From Ruminococcaceae bacterium UBA5904 (GTDB taxonomy: Bacteria > Bacillota > Clostridia > Oscillospirales > Acutalibacteraceae), in NCBI GenBank assembly GCA_002431305.1, contig DJEG01000042.1, forward strand, positions 1 to 16,823: DNA of 16,823 nt, in the 5' to 3' direction. Below the pieces are notes generated by a model. It was not told where the DNA came from, made no database searches, and worked only from the letters and a program-made list of their open reading frames with translations. Shown here in pieces: positions 6,871-13,184 of this stretch (its first letter is position 1; every line of letters starts with the position of its first letter). Position numbers and translations under genes: made by a program.

Positions 6871-8073
6871 ATGAGTACATCAGGCGTAGTTGCGGAGTAC
6901 AATCCGTTTCATTCGGGACACAAATATCAGCTAGATAAAACGAAAGAAAAAACGGGGCTCCCCGTTATCGCCGTTATGAGCGGAAATTTTGTTCAGCGCG
7001 GAGAGTGCGCCCTGTTCGACAAAAGCGTAAGAACCCGGGCGGCACTTATGAACGGAGCGGACATAGTGTTCGAACTGCCGCTGCCGTGGGCGTTGTCCTC
7101 AGCGGAAAAATTCGCGTCGGGCGCGGTTTATCTTTTAAATTCAACAGGCGTATGCGATTTCATGTCGTTCGGAAGCGAGTCCGGAAGCATTAAAAATATA
7201 ATAACCGCGTCGAACGCTCTTTTAAATATTGATGAAAATATTATAAAAAAATACCTGTCCGACGGATATTCGTACCCGACGGCAAGGCAAAAGGCACTCG
7301 AAGAAACGACAGACGAAGAAATATCGTCCCTTATCTCGACACCGAACGATCTGCTCGGGGTTGAATACGTAAAAAGCATTATAAAAAATAAATATCCGCT
7401 GACTCCGATTACGATTAAGCGTTCGGGAGCCGGGCATGATTCGGACGAGATAAACGAAAACACGGCGTCCGCTTCAGCTATCCGCAATATAATAGGTTCC
7501 TCGCTCGATTACTCCCCGTTTGTTCCCGAAAACACACTCGAATTATACCAAAAAAGCGAAAAATCAAACTTAAAAAAGCTCGAAAAATGTATCCTCTCGC
7601 ATTTAAGACGAAAAAGCGCCTCAGACTTTTTATCTTACCCCGACGTATCGGAGGGACTCGAATACAGAATTTATGAAGCGGTGAGAGATTCCGACAGCCT
7701 TGAGTCACTCTATTCTGCGATAAAAACGAAACGCTACGCGCATTCGAGAATCAGAAGAATAATAATGTCAGCTTTTCTCGAAATTGAAAAATCATACACG
7801 TTTACTCCCCCGCCGTACTTACGCGTTCTCGGATTTACCGACGAGGGCAGAGCGATTTTAAAACAAATGAAAAAGACGGCGTCGATTCCCGTGATAATGC
7901 GTTACTCCGACGTAAACGCTTTGGACGAGAGAGCAAAAAAGGTATATGAGCTCGAATGCAAATCGACCGACCTGTTTTCTCTTGCATTTAATCCCGTATT
8001 AAAATGCGGTAACGAAATGAGACGGGAAATTATCTATAGCAAAAGAGAGCCGGAAGGTCACGAGGTTAAATGA
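6871..8073 (+). CDS. tmcAL: tRNA(Met) cytidine acetate ligase TmcAL (YlbM family)
   Basis: TmcAL (400 aa) makes N4-acetylcytidine at the wobble base C34 of elongator tRNA(Met), using acetate and ATP through an acetyl-adenylate. This is unlike the acetyl-CoA-dependent TmcA of enterobacteria. The nucleotidyltransferase-like N-terminal domain shows GVVAEYNPFHSGHKYQ (5-20) with the HxGH-type ATP site His14/His17, then AVMSGNFVQRGECALFDK and ADIVFELPLPWALSSAEKFA, all typical of YlbM. SASAIR near residue 200 matches the second adenylation motif. The C-terminal half (about 225-400) carries LGFTDEGRAIL. The start is set by a GGAG site. It is divergent from ackA, whose product or substrate is acetate, and its last 16 bp overlap the convergent sigK. 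Family assignment is strong; the exact reaction is carried over from characterised homologues. Confidence 0.95.
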   Translation: MSTSGVVAEYNPFHSGHKYQLDKTKEKTGLPVIAVMSGNFVQRGECALFDKSVRTRAALMNGADIVFELPLPWALSSAEKFASGAVYLLNSTGVCDFMSFGSESGSIKNIITASNALLNIDENIIKKYLSDGYSYPTARQKALEETTDEEISSLISTPNDLLGVEYVKSIIKNKYPLTPITIKRSGAGHDSDEINENTASASAIRNIIGSSLDYSPFVPENTLELYQKSEKSNLKKLEKCILSHLRRKSASDFLSYPDVSEGLEYRIYEAVRDSDSLESLYSAIKTKRYAHSRIRRIIMSAFLEIEKSYTFTPPPYLRVLGFTDEGRAILKQMKKTASIPVIMRYSDVNALDERAKKVYELECKSTDLFSLAFNPVLKCGNEMRREIIYSKREPEGHEVK

Positions 8074-8771
8074 TTTTTAATATTCTCGTTTTCGAGTCTC
8101 TTTTTGAGCTTTGAGAGTACTTTTTTCTCTATTCTCGAAACATAACTTCTCGATATCGACAGAGCCTGCGCGACTTCCCGCTGGGGCAGAGGGTCGTTCC
8201 CGTCGAGCCCGTAACGCATTACTATAATACGTTTCTCCCTATCGTCCGCGACCTCATCCAAAAGCCTTGCGAGAAGCGAGCACTTTATTCTGCGGTCGAT
8301 ATCGTCGGCTATCGTATCCTCGACGCTTATAATATCCGACAGTGTAAGCGGGTTTCCCTCGCTGTCGGTCTCAATAGGATCGCTCATGGAGATATCCTGG
8401 GCGGTCTTTTTTAAATTTCTGAAATACATCAGTATCTCGTTTTCGATGCACCGAGCCGCATATGTCGCAAGTCTCGAGCCCTTTGACGGGTCAAAACCGT
8501 TAATGCCCTTTATAAGTCCGACTGTGCCGACCGATATCAAATCGTCCTGGTCGCACCCGGAAGAATAATATTTTTTAATAACGTGAACGACAAGTCTCAT
8601 ATTGTGTTCGACGAGTTTATTTCTCGCCTCTTTATCGCCGCCGCATTTTAATTTAATCAGCCTCTCCTCCTCCGATTTTGACAGCGGAGGGGGAAATACG
8701 CTTTTAGAATCAAGGTGAAGCGCAAGAAAAACAAGGTCGCCGAGCATACGTTCAAAGATTAAAAACGACAT
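8058..8771 (-). CDS. sigK: Sporulation sigma factor SigK (pro-sigma-K)
   Basis: RNA polymerase sigma factor of the SigK group (237 aa), which in spore formers directs late mother-cell transcription (coat and cortex maturation). The N-terminus (1 to about 22) is a hydrophobic pro-sequence with GDLVFLALHL, followed by VFPPPLSKSEEE, closely like the pro-region and FPxPL block of Bacillus subtilis pro-sigma-K that SpoIVFB cleaves. Region 2 spans about 48-120 (ARNKLVEHNMRLVVHVIKKY, DDLISVGTVGLIKGI, ATYAARCIENEILMYFR). Region 4 spans about 170-225 (DDREKRIIVMRYGLDG and the helix-turn-helix QREVAQALSISRSYVSRIEK). The gene is continuous, with no skin-type interruption. GGGAGG precedes the ATG. It overlaps tmcAL tail to tail. 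SigE is the closest alternative but has a longer, different pro-region. Confidence 0.93.
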   Translation of the reverse strand: MSFLIFERMLGDLVFLALHLDSKSVFPPPLSKSEEERLIKLKCGGDKEARNKLVEHNMRLVVHVIKKYYSSGCDQDDLISVGTVGLIKGINGFDPSKGSRLATYAARCIENEILMYFRNLKKTAQDISMSDPIETDSEGNPLTLSDIISVEDTIADDIDRRIKCSLLARLLDEVADDREKRIIVMRYGLDGNDPLPQREVAQALSISRSYVSRIEKKVLSKLKKRLENENIKNHLTS

Positions 8772-8790
8772 TTATATATCGCCTCCCGTA

Positions 8791-8820
8791 ATTGATATGA
8801 ATAAAAAACAGCGATATTGC
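8791..8820 (-). promoter_or_regulatory. Possible SigE-type promoter of sigK
   Basis: On the minus strand, GCAATATC (8813-8820) and CATATCAAT (8791-8799) resemble the SigE -35 (ATATT-like) and -10 (CATACAAT-like) elements, 13 nt apart. No good sigma-A promoter is seen upstream of sigK. The -10 match is imperfect (one extra base), so this is only suggestive. Confidence 0.3.
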
Positions 8821-8829
8821 AAGTCCCGA

Positions 8830-8858
8830 TTGACAAAACATCCGGCGGGTGATAAACT
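8830..8858 (+). promoter_or_regulatory. Sigma-A promoter of the lipid kinase gene
   Basis: TTGACA (8830-8835), a 17-nt spacer ending in TGA and TAAACT (8853-8858): a perfect -35 with an extended -10 box, divergent from sigK. Confidence 0.85.
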
Positions 8859-8905
8859 CTAATCACACATGAGTCTAAAAAGACAGCAAAGGAGCATCAA
8901 AATAA

Positions 8906-9853
8906 ATGTTAAAAACATTCAGCATCATCTATAACCCCGTTGCAACAAAGTTTAAAATGAGCATTATCGAGCATATTATATGCCGTTTCGTTTCTAAAGG
9001 AATGACGCTAAACAAAGTTGAGAAAAGTCAGTATTCGGGTCACGTTATTGAGCTTATAAAACAGCTTGACCCCGAGTCCGACCTGCTTATCACCGTCGGA
9101 GGAGACGGCACTGTAAACGAGGCGTTCAGAGCGTTCTACGAGATAGAACAGAACAGCGTTTACGCCCACGTTTCGACAGGTACGACGAACGACATGGCAA
9201 ACAATTTCGGATTAAGCCGTAAGGACGCGATTAAGAGCATAGACCTTCTGGCAGACGGCGGACATGAGAGTATGATGGATTCGTTTACAGTAAACGGTGA
9301 ACCCGTTTCGTACGTTTCGGCGTTCGGATTCGTAGCTCCGATTCCCTATCTTGTAAACAATAAATTAAAAAAAGTTCTCGGTCATGCGGCATACGTAGTA
9401 TCGGCGGTTCCCGTCCTCGCGTCAAAGCAGAATAAACTTAAATTTACATATGAACACGACGGCATGGAGGAAGAGTGCGAGTGCATCATGGCGTGCATAC
9501 TCAATTCCAAAGGCACCGGCGGAGTCAATGTTTTCAAGAACGTCGACATGAACGACGGAAAATTTGAAGCCGTGTTCGTAAAAAGCCTGTCTCCGAAGCT
9601 TATCAAAAAAATATTCGCTCAATATTTAAAGGACGAAATCGATTTATCTCAGCTTCAGGAGTACACCGTAACATTCAGTACCGATTATCTTAAAATCAAA
9701 TTTGAATCAACGCCCAAGTACGAGGTAGACAACGACGGAAACAAGGCTTCGTTCACTCTAAAAGATTCAGACAACACTCTTGAATATAAAATAGGCAAAA
9801 AAATAAAGATTCTTCTTCCCGCTCATGAGACGAGAAATGAATCAAACGATTAA
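8906..9853 (+). CDS. Diacylglycerol kinase-family lipid kinase (DgkB/YegS-like)
   Basis: A cytoplasmic or membrane-associated lipid kinase of the DAGK catalytic family (315 aa), which would phosphorylate diacylglycerol or a related lipid with ATP. The nucleotide-binding fold shows SIIYNPVATK (6-15), the GGDGT loop in ITVGGDGTVNEAF (62-74) and VSTGTTNDMANNFGLSR (89-105), in the order typical of DgkB, BmrU and YegS. The C-terminal beta-sandwich domain (about 130-300) is present, so length is normal. AAAGGAG lies 11 nt before the ATG. It is followed by a GtrA-family gene that has its own promoter. Diacylglycerol recycling in phospholipid and lipoteichoic acid turnover is the best guess. Substrate cannot be told from sequence: sphingosine-like or undecaprenol substrates are less likely but open. 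Confidence 0.9.
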   Translation: MLKTFSIIYNPVATKFKMSIIEHIICRFVSKGMTLNKVEKSQYSGHVIELIKQLDPESDLLITVGGDGTVNEAFRAFYEIEQNSVYAHVSTGTTNDMANNFGLSRKDAIKSIDLLADGGHESMMDSFTVNGEPVSYVSAFGFVAPIPYLVNNKLKKVLGHAAYVVSAVPVLASKQNKLKFTYEHDGMEEECECIMACILNSKGTGGVNVFKNVDMNDGKFEAVFVKSLSPKLIKKIFAQYLKDEIDLSQLQEYTVTFSTDYLKIKFESTPKYEVDNDGNKASFTLKDSDNTLEYKIGKKIKILLPAHETRNESND

Positions 9854-9869
9854 AATTAACATTTTATTA

Positions 9870-9899
9870 TTGAAAACCGTATTTACGGTATGATATACT
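9870..9899 (+). promoter_or_regulatory. Promoter of the GtrA-family gene, with a dyad in the spacer
   Basis: TTGAAA (9870-9875), an 18-nt spacer and an extended -10 TGATATACT (TATACT at 9894-9899). The spacer holds the inverted repeat ACCGT-N4-ACGGT (9876-9889), which could be a repressor half-site pair or a chance dyad. There is no T tract after it, so it is not a terminator for the upstream gene. Confidence 0.7.
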
Positions 9900-9930
9900 G
9901 TTTTTCAGAAAAATTCGGGAGTGATATATA

Positions 9931-10482
9931 ATGTCAAAATTAAAAGATATCGATGCCGGCGCGGAAGCTAAAGGCTCGGGAGTAAAAACGCTGTGGCAGT
10001 TTGTTAAGTTTATAATAGTAAGTCTGCTTGCGTGCATAGTGCAGTTTACTCTTCTTAACGTACTTAAGTTCATACCGTTTATCCATGAGCTTTATTCACA
10101 GGATTTCCACTGGTGGATATTTACATGCGAAGCGGCGGCGGGCGGTCTCGGCTATTTCATAGTTAATAACACCGCAAATATTGCGGCACAGATTGTTTCG
10201 TTCTTCATAAACCGTGAAAAAACATTCAACTCAAGCGCAAATATCGCGGTAACGCTTCCCATTTACATTGTTTTCACCGTCGCGCTTATCGTATTCTCCG
10301 CATGGCTTAACCCCACGCTCAAAGATTTTCTTGTAAACAAAAACATGTCCGACGTTCTCGCGGCAAATATCGCTACTGCTGTTTGCTCCGCAATTCAGTT
10401 TTTCCTCTACTTCCCTGTAGACAAGATTCTTTTCAGAAAAAAGAAAGAGAATAAGGAAGAAGCCGAAGCAAAGGCTGAATAA
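9931..10482 (+). CDS. GtrA-like family membrane protein
   Basis: A 183-aa polytopic membrane protein of the GtrA family, small four-helix proteins linked to moving or flipping polyprenyl-phosphate-linked sugars and to cell-surface polysaccharide synthesis. Hydrophobic segments lie near 22-46, 74-94, 105-126 and 143-163. The family's conserved stretch is visible as QFVKFIIVSLLACIVQF in helix 1 and AAQIVSFFINREKTF at 85-99. The tail (165-183) is rich in Lys and Glu and should be cytoplasmic. The ATG follows GGGAG. It has its own promoter after the lipid kinase gene and a strong terminator. A role in lipid-linked envelope chemistry would suit the neighbouring lipid kinase, but no glycosyltransferase is adjacent, so the substrate is unknown. 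Confidence 0.85.
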   Translation: MSKLKDIDAGAEAKGSGVKTLWQFVKFIIVSLLACIVQFTLLNVLKFIPFIHELYSQDFHWWIFTCEAAAGGLGYFIVNNTANIAAQIVSFFINREKTFNSSANIAVTLPIYIVFTVALIVFSAWLNPTLKDFLVNKNMSDVLAANIATAVCSAIQFFLYFPVDKILFRKKKENKEEAEAKAE

Positions 10483-10503
10483 GTTAAATTAAATACAAAA
10501 TTT

Positions 10504-10541
10504 CGGCTCGGTGATTAAATTCGCCGAGCCGTTTATTTTAT
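10504..10541 (+). terminator. Terminator of the GtrA-family gene
   Basis: An 11-bp stem (CGGCTCGG-TGA / TCG-CCGAGCCG with one G-U pair) and a 6-nt loop, followed by TTTATTTTA on the plus strand. It lies between convergent genes, and its minus-strand side is also T-rich (AAATTTTG), so it may also end the GH43 transcript. Confidence 0.88.
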
Positions 10542-10550
10542 CCTGTTTTA

Positions 10551-11432
10551 TTAGGTCATTACGACGGGCTTAATTTCATCTGCGTCGAACTCCATTTTAT
10601 CAATGCATAAAAACCTCGCGTTCGGGTCTTTATTATCATAACGCCGTCTGTGATAAACCATAAGCGTTTCGCCGTTTTCAAGCTGAAAGAATCCGTTGTG
10701 TCCGGGACCCTCCGCGACCGGCAGCTGCGAGGAAAGAATCGTACCTCTCGATACGAACGGTCCTGTCGGCGAATCGGATATCGAATAGTCGACGCTGTAC
10801 GTGCCCTGAGTCCATCCGCCGTGCGACCACATGAAATAATACTTATCCCCGCGCTTCATCATGCACGGTCCCTCGACGTAATTTTCGGGCGTAACTTCTT
10901 TAAAGACATCGCCGTCGTCAAACGGGACAAATCCCGTCATATCATCATTCATCTTACATACATTGCAGTGCTTCCATCCGCCGTAATAAAGATAAACCGT
11001 GCCGTCGTCATCTTTAAACAAATGTGCGTCGATAGGCTGTGCACCGTTTATAAAAGTCGAAATAAGCGGTCTGCCGAGATAAGCTTTAAACGGACCGAAC
11101 GGAGAATCGGACACGGCAATTTCGAGTCCGCCTCCCTCATTGTCGGCATGTATATCGTTTGAGGCAAAAATATAATAATATTTCGAATTCTTTTCAATAA
11201 TCGTCGGAGCCCACACCGCGCGTTTTACCCAAGGGAAGCCCGACATATCTATAATACCTTTTTTAATCTCCCAGTGTTCGAGGTCATCGGAGATAAACAT
11301 ATCATGATTGAGCTGGTCATCAAACGGCAGACTGCGCGTTACGTATATGCAGTATTTGCCCTCGTAAAATCTTGCCTCGGGGTCGGCATACCACGATTCG
11401 GACAGAGGATTGTTAAATTTAATACCCATCAT
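10551..11432 (-). CDS. Glycoside hydrolase family 43 protein, cytoplasmic
   Basis: A GH43-type five-bladed beta-propeller glycosidase (293 aa), a family acting mainly on arabinose- and xylose-containing side chains or oligosaccharides. The inverting catalytic triad is visible: general base Asp17 in WYADPEARFY, modulator Asp135 in QPIDAHLFKDDDGTVYLYYGG, and acid Glu187 in YVEGPCMMKRGDKYYFMWS; His245 lies in EGPGHNGFF. There is no signal peptide, so it should act inside the cell on imported oligosaccharides. The ATG at 11432 overlaps the TGA of the upstream phosphoesterase as ATGA and follows GGGAG; the next codon is also ATG. The frame is open further upstream, but that part lies inside the phosphoesterase gene. 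No sugar transporter or isomerase is next to it. Arabinofuranosidase or xylosidase specificity is not decidable here. Confidence 0.92.
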   Translation of the reverse strand: MMGIKFNNPLSESWYADPEARFYEGKYCIYVTRSLPFDDQLNHDMFISDDLEHWEIKKGIIDMSGFPWVKRAVWAPTIIEKNSKYYYIFASNDIHADNEGGGLEIAVSDSPFGPFKAYLGRPLISTFINGAQPIDAHLFKDDDGTVYLYYGGWKHCNVCKMNDDMTGFVPFDDGDVFKEVTPENYVEGPCMMKRGDKYYFMWSHGGWTQGTYSVDYSISDSPTGPFVSRGTILSSQLPVAEGPGHNGFFQLENGETLMVYHRRRYDNKDPNARFLCIDKMEFDADEIKPVVMT

Positions 11433-12598
11433 TTTTTCTCCCGTCTTTTTTTTATAATGCCCGCAGTCAGAAGTCCCGCCGAGACTGCGGCTGCCGAAAC
11501 CCCCGCGATAAGTGCGCATTTTGACTTAAACATTCCGTCCGCGTCCCAAATGTATCTTATTTCCGCGCCGATACCGTCACCGCACAGAGCTTTGTATGTA
11601 AGTACATATGTCTCATATTTCGAAGTATCATTTTCGTCGATAATGAATACTCTGACTCCCCTGTTCCTGTCGCCGTAACATCTGAACGAAGCGCACGGGG
11701 TTCCTATGATATCGATTCCGTCGAGCACCGCCTCAAAATTATTGAGATGATCGTGACCGAATACTGCCGCTCGAACGTCGCCCTGTTTTTTCATCGCGTC
11801 GAACTGACCGAAATTCTCCTCACAGCACGCGGGATATTCGCCCATAACGCCGTGATGAACCCTGGTTCTGTCGACCTTGAAACTCTTGCCGTCTCTCGTA
11901 TTTCCGCCAAACGGTATAACGTCCGGGTCGTTTTTATCGCATTCAACAACGAGCTGAGCGGTCTCGGGGAACGGAACGTGCTGGAATAAAAGCGAATCCA
12001 CGGCTTTTCCTCCGTTAAGCTCTTTTAACTCCTCGCTCTTTTTAACATACCAGTCGACCGCGTTTTTACTTACATATTCATAGCACTTGTCCGCCTGTTT
12101 GTCGTAACCTGCGGAGTCGAACATCCATATATTGTATTTTATCTTATCGGAATCCGAGGCATATATCGGTATATTATACGTATCGCAGTCTATACCCTCC
12201 TTCGGGTCGTCGAGTCCGACGTTGTGCGGGTATGCTCTGTAAATATCCGCCTGCTCCTCCTTGGTTATCATGTTCATATCGTCGTGGTTTCCGTATATCA
12301 TCGCAAACGGAATCGAGCGTTTTTCAATCGGCTCGACAACATGGGCGATAGCTTTTTTCATGGCCTCATACTCGCCCTCTTTAGTCTTAATGACCTTTCT
12401 CGAACCGATACGCGCGTCGCGTAAATGATTGCCGAGTATATTATCACCGGTCAGAACCACCAAATCGGGCTTGACCTTGTCGTACGCGATATCGAGCATT
12501 TTTTTCATAGTCGGACGAGCAAACTGCAAATCCTGAGTATCGCTGACCTGGAGAATAACAAATTTACCGTCTTTATTAAATCTTAATTTACCGTTCAT
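11429..12598 (-). CDS. Calcineurin-like metallophosphoesterase with C-terminal membrane tail
   Basis: A binuclear-metal phosphoesterase (389 aa) of the calcineurin-like superfamily. The metal motifs appear in order: VSDTQD (18-23; Gln in place of the common His), LTGDNILGNH (49-58), IYGNHDD (101-107), FQHVPFPE (205-212) and FGHDHLNN (280-287). The catalytic domain ends near 340. Residues 361-382 form one hydrophobic segment followed by KKRREKK. There is no N-terminal signal peptide, so the topology is unclear: either a cytosolic tail-anchored enzyme, or an exported one whose signal is not seen. AGAGG precedes the ATG. It overlaps GH43 by 4 bp and clearly shares its transcript. The substrate is unknown; nucleotides, phosphosugars and phosphoproteins are all possible for this fold. 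Confidence 0.9.
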   Translation of the reverse strand: MNGKLRFNKDGKFVILQVSDTQDLQFARPTMKKMLDIAYDKVKPDLVVLTGDNILGNHLRDARIGSRKVIKTKEGEYEAMKKAIAHVVEPIEKRSIPFAMIYGNHDDMNMITKEEQADIYRAYPHNVGLDDPKEGIDCDTYNIPIYASDSDKIKYNIWMFDSAGYDKQADKCYEYVSKNAVDWYVKKSEELKELNGGKAVDSLLFQHVPFPETAQLVVECDKNDPDVIPFGGNTRDGKSFKVDRTRVHHGVMGEYPACCEENFGQFDAMKKQGDVRAAVFGHDHLNNFEAVLDGIDIIGTPCASFRCYGDRNRGVRVFIIDENDTSKYETYVLTYKALCGDGIGAEIRYIWDADGMFKSKCALIAGVSAAAVSAGLLTAGIIKKRREKK

Positions 12599-12629
12599 AT
12601 ATTACCTCTGTATCAAAAATTGTATATAT

Positions 12630-12658
12630 ATTTTACCATACCCGCAAGCTAATGTAAA
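12630..12658 (-). promoter_or_regulatory. Promoter of the phosphoesterase-GH43 unit
   Basis: On the minus strand, TTTACA (12653-12658), a 17-nt spacer ending in TGG and TAAAAT (12630-12635), an extended -10 promoter with a leader of about 25 nt. Confidence 0.8.
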
Positions 12659-12724
12659 CATTTCTTTGCAATGTGTTATAAATATTGCAGGAGTGTAAAT
12701 AATTCATAATTTGTTAAAATATAA

Positions 12725-12753
12725 TTGCTTTAAGAATTTTATTGTGATATTAT
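12725..12753 (+). promoter_or_regulatory. Promoter of the tandem small-peptide genes
   Basis: TTGCTT (12725-12730), a 17-nt spacer and an extended -10 TGATATTAT (TATTAT at 12748-12753), the same -10 element as typA. The transcript would begin near 12760, leaving a short leader of about 27 nt before the first peptide. Confidence 0.75.
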
Positions 12754-12786
12754 TAATATAAGTTAAGTACGGGAGGTGTATTTTAA

Positions 12787-12885
12787 ATGGATAAAATCGT
12801 TGAGTTTTTCACAATCATCTACAACTTCCTCAAAGAGTTGTTCATCGTTCTCGGACTCGCTAAACGTGAAGACGGTACAAAATAA
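12787..12885 (+). CDS. Small amphipathic-helix peptide 1 (32 aa), function unknown
   Basis: A very short gene encoding a 32-residue peptide: MDKIVEFFTIIYNFLKELF (1-19), then IVLGLAKREDGTK. It has a strong promoter, a GGGAGGTG ribosome-binding site 10 nt before the ATG, and codon use like its neighbours. Residues 2-24 form one amphipathic helix: polar residues fall at 2, 3, 6, 9, 13, 16 and 17, and the remaining face is bulky and hydrophobic. The tail is charged. Net charge is about zero. There is no signal peptide and no double-glycine leader. The next gene encodes a homologue (residues 4-19 align without a gap, 6 of 16 identical and most others conservative). I do not recognise a named family. 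In shape only, it resembles leaderless membrane-active peptides such as phenol-soluble modulins, leaderless bacteriocins or SpoVM-like membrane peptides. Confidence 0.72.
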   Translation: MDKIVEFFTIIYNFLKELFIVLGLAKREDGTK

Positions 12886-12904
12886 TTAAACCGTTTTTAT
12901 TTTC
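12869..12904 (+). terminator. Weak intercistronic terminator or attenuator between peptides 1 and 2
   Basis: AAGACGGT pairs with ACCGTTTT (8 bp, one G-U) around a 13-nt loop that includes the peptide 1 stop codon, followed by a T-rich run (TTTTTATTTT). It is a weak terminator by stem strength and may let part of the transcripts continue into peptide 2. Confidence 0.5.
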
Positions 12905-12932
12905 TAATTTATTATTGTGAGGTGTATTTAAC

Positions 12933-13040
12933 ATGACTATCGATAAACTTATCGCGCTTCTCAAGGTTATCTTTGATTTCCTTAAAAAGCTTTTCGGATT
13001 TGTTAAGGAGCTTATTCCTGAAGAGAGCACGAATGCTTAA
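12933..13040 (+). CDS. Small amphipathic-helix peptide 2 (35 aa), function unknown
   Basis: A 35-residue peptide: MTIDKLIALLKVIFDFLKK (1-19), then LFGFVKELIPEESTNA. It lies 47 nt after peptide 1. Polar residues at 4, 11, 15, 18, 19, 22, 25 and 26 mark one face of an amphipathic helix running from about 3 to 28, with Leu/Ile/Phe/Val on the other; the tail PEESTNA is polar. Net charge is about zero. It is homologous to peptide 1. The ribosome-binding leader is also shared: the 11-mer GAGGTGTATTT occurs before both genes, exactly 3 nt before each ATG, which supports a tandem duplication and confirms both starts. A strong terminator follows. No export, processing or immunity gene is adjacent, and no family name is recognised. 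Confidence 0.72.
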   Translation: MTIDKLIALLKVIFDFLKKLFGFVKELIPEESTNA

Positions 13041-13078
13041 TCCGATGTTTTAAACGGCTATTATCATAACAAAAAATT

Positions 13079-13105
13079 CGGAGCCGATTCAGGCTCTGTT
13101 TTTTT
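13079..13105 (+). terminator. Terminator of the tandem peptide genes
   Basis: Stem CGGAGCC / GGCTCTG (7 bp with one G-U pair), 6-nt loop, followed by seven T residues on the plus strand, about 40 nt after peptide 2. Confidence 0.9.
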
Positions 13106-13127
13106 ATCCGAATATGCGCATGAGCAC

Positions 13128-13169
13128 AAAAAAAGTCCCGCACCGATGTTCGGCACGGGGCTCTTTTTT
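13128..13169 (-). terminator. Bidirectional terminator, mainly for small peptide 3
   Basis: AGTCCCG / CGGGGCT (one G-U pair), a 2x2 internal loop and an inner CCG/CGG stem, with a T run on each strand: seven on the minus side (downstream of peptide 3) and six on the plus side. It gives peptide 3 a dedicated end and is a second stop for the peptide 1-2 transcript. Confidence 0.88.
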
Positions 13170-13184
13170 ATTAAGGTTCAAACG

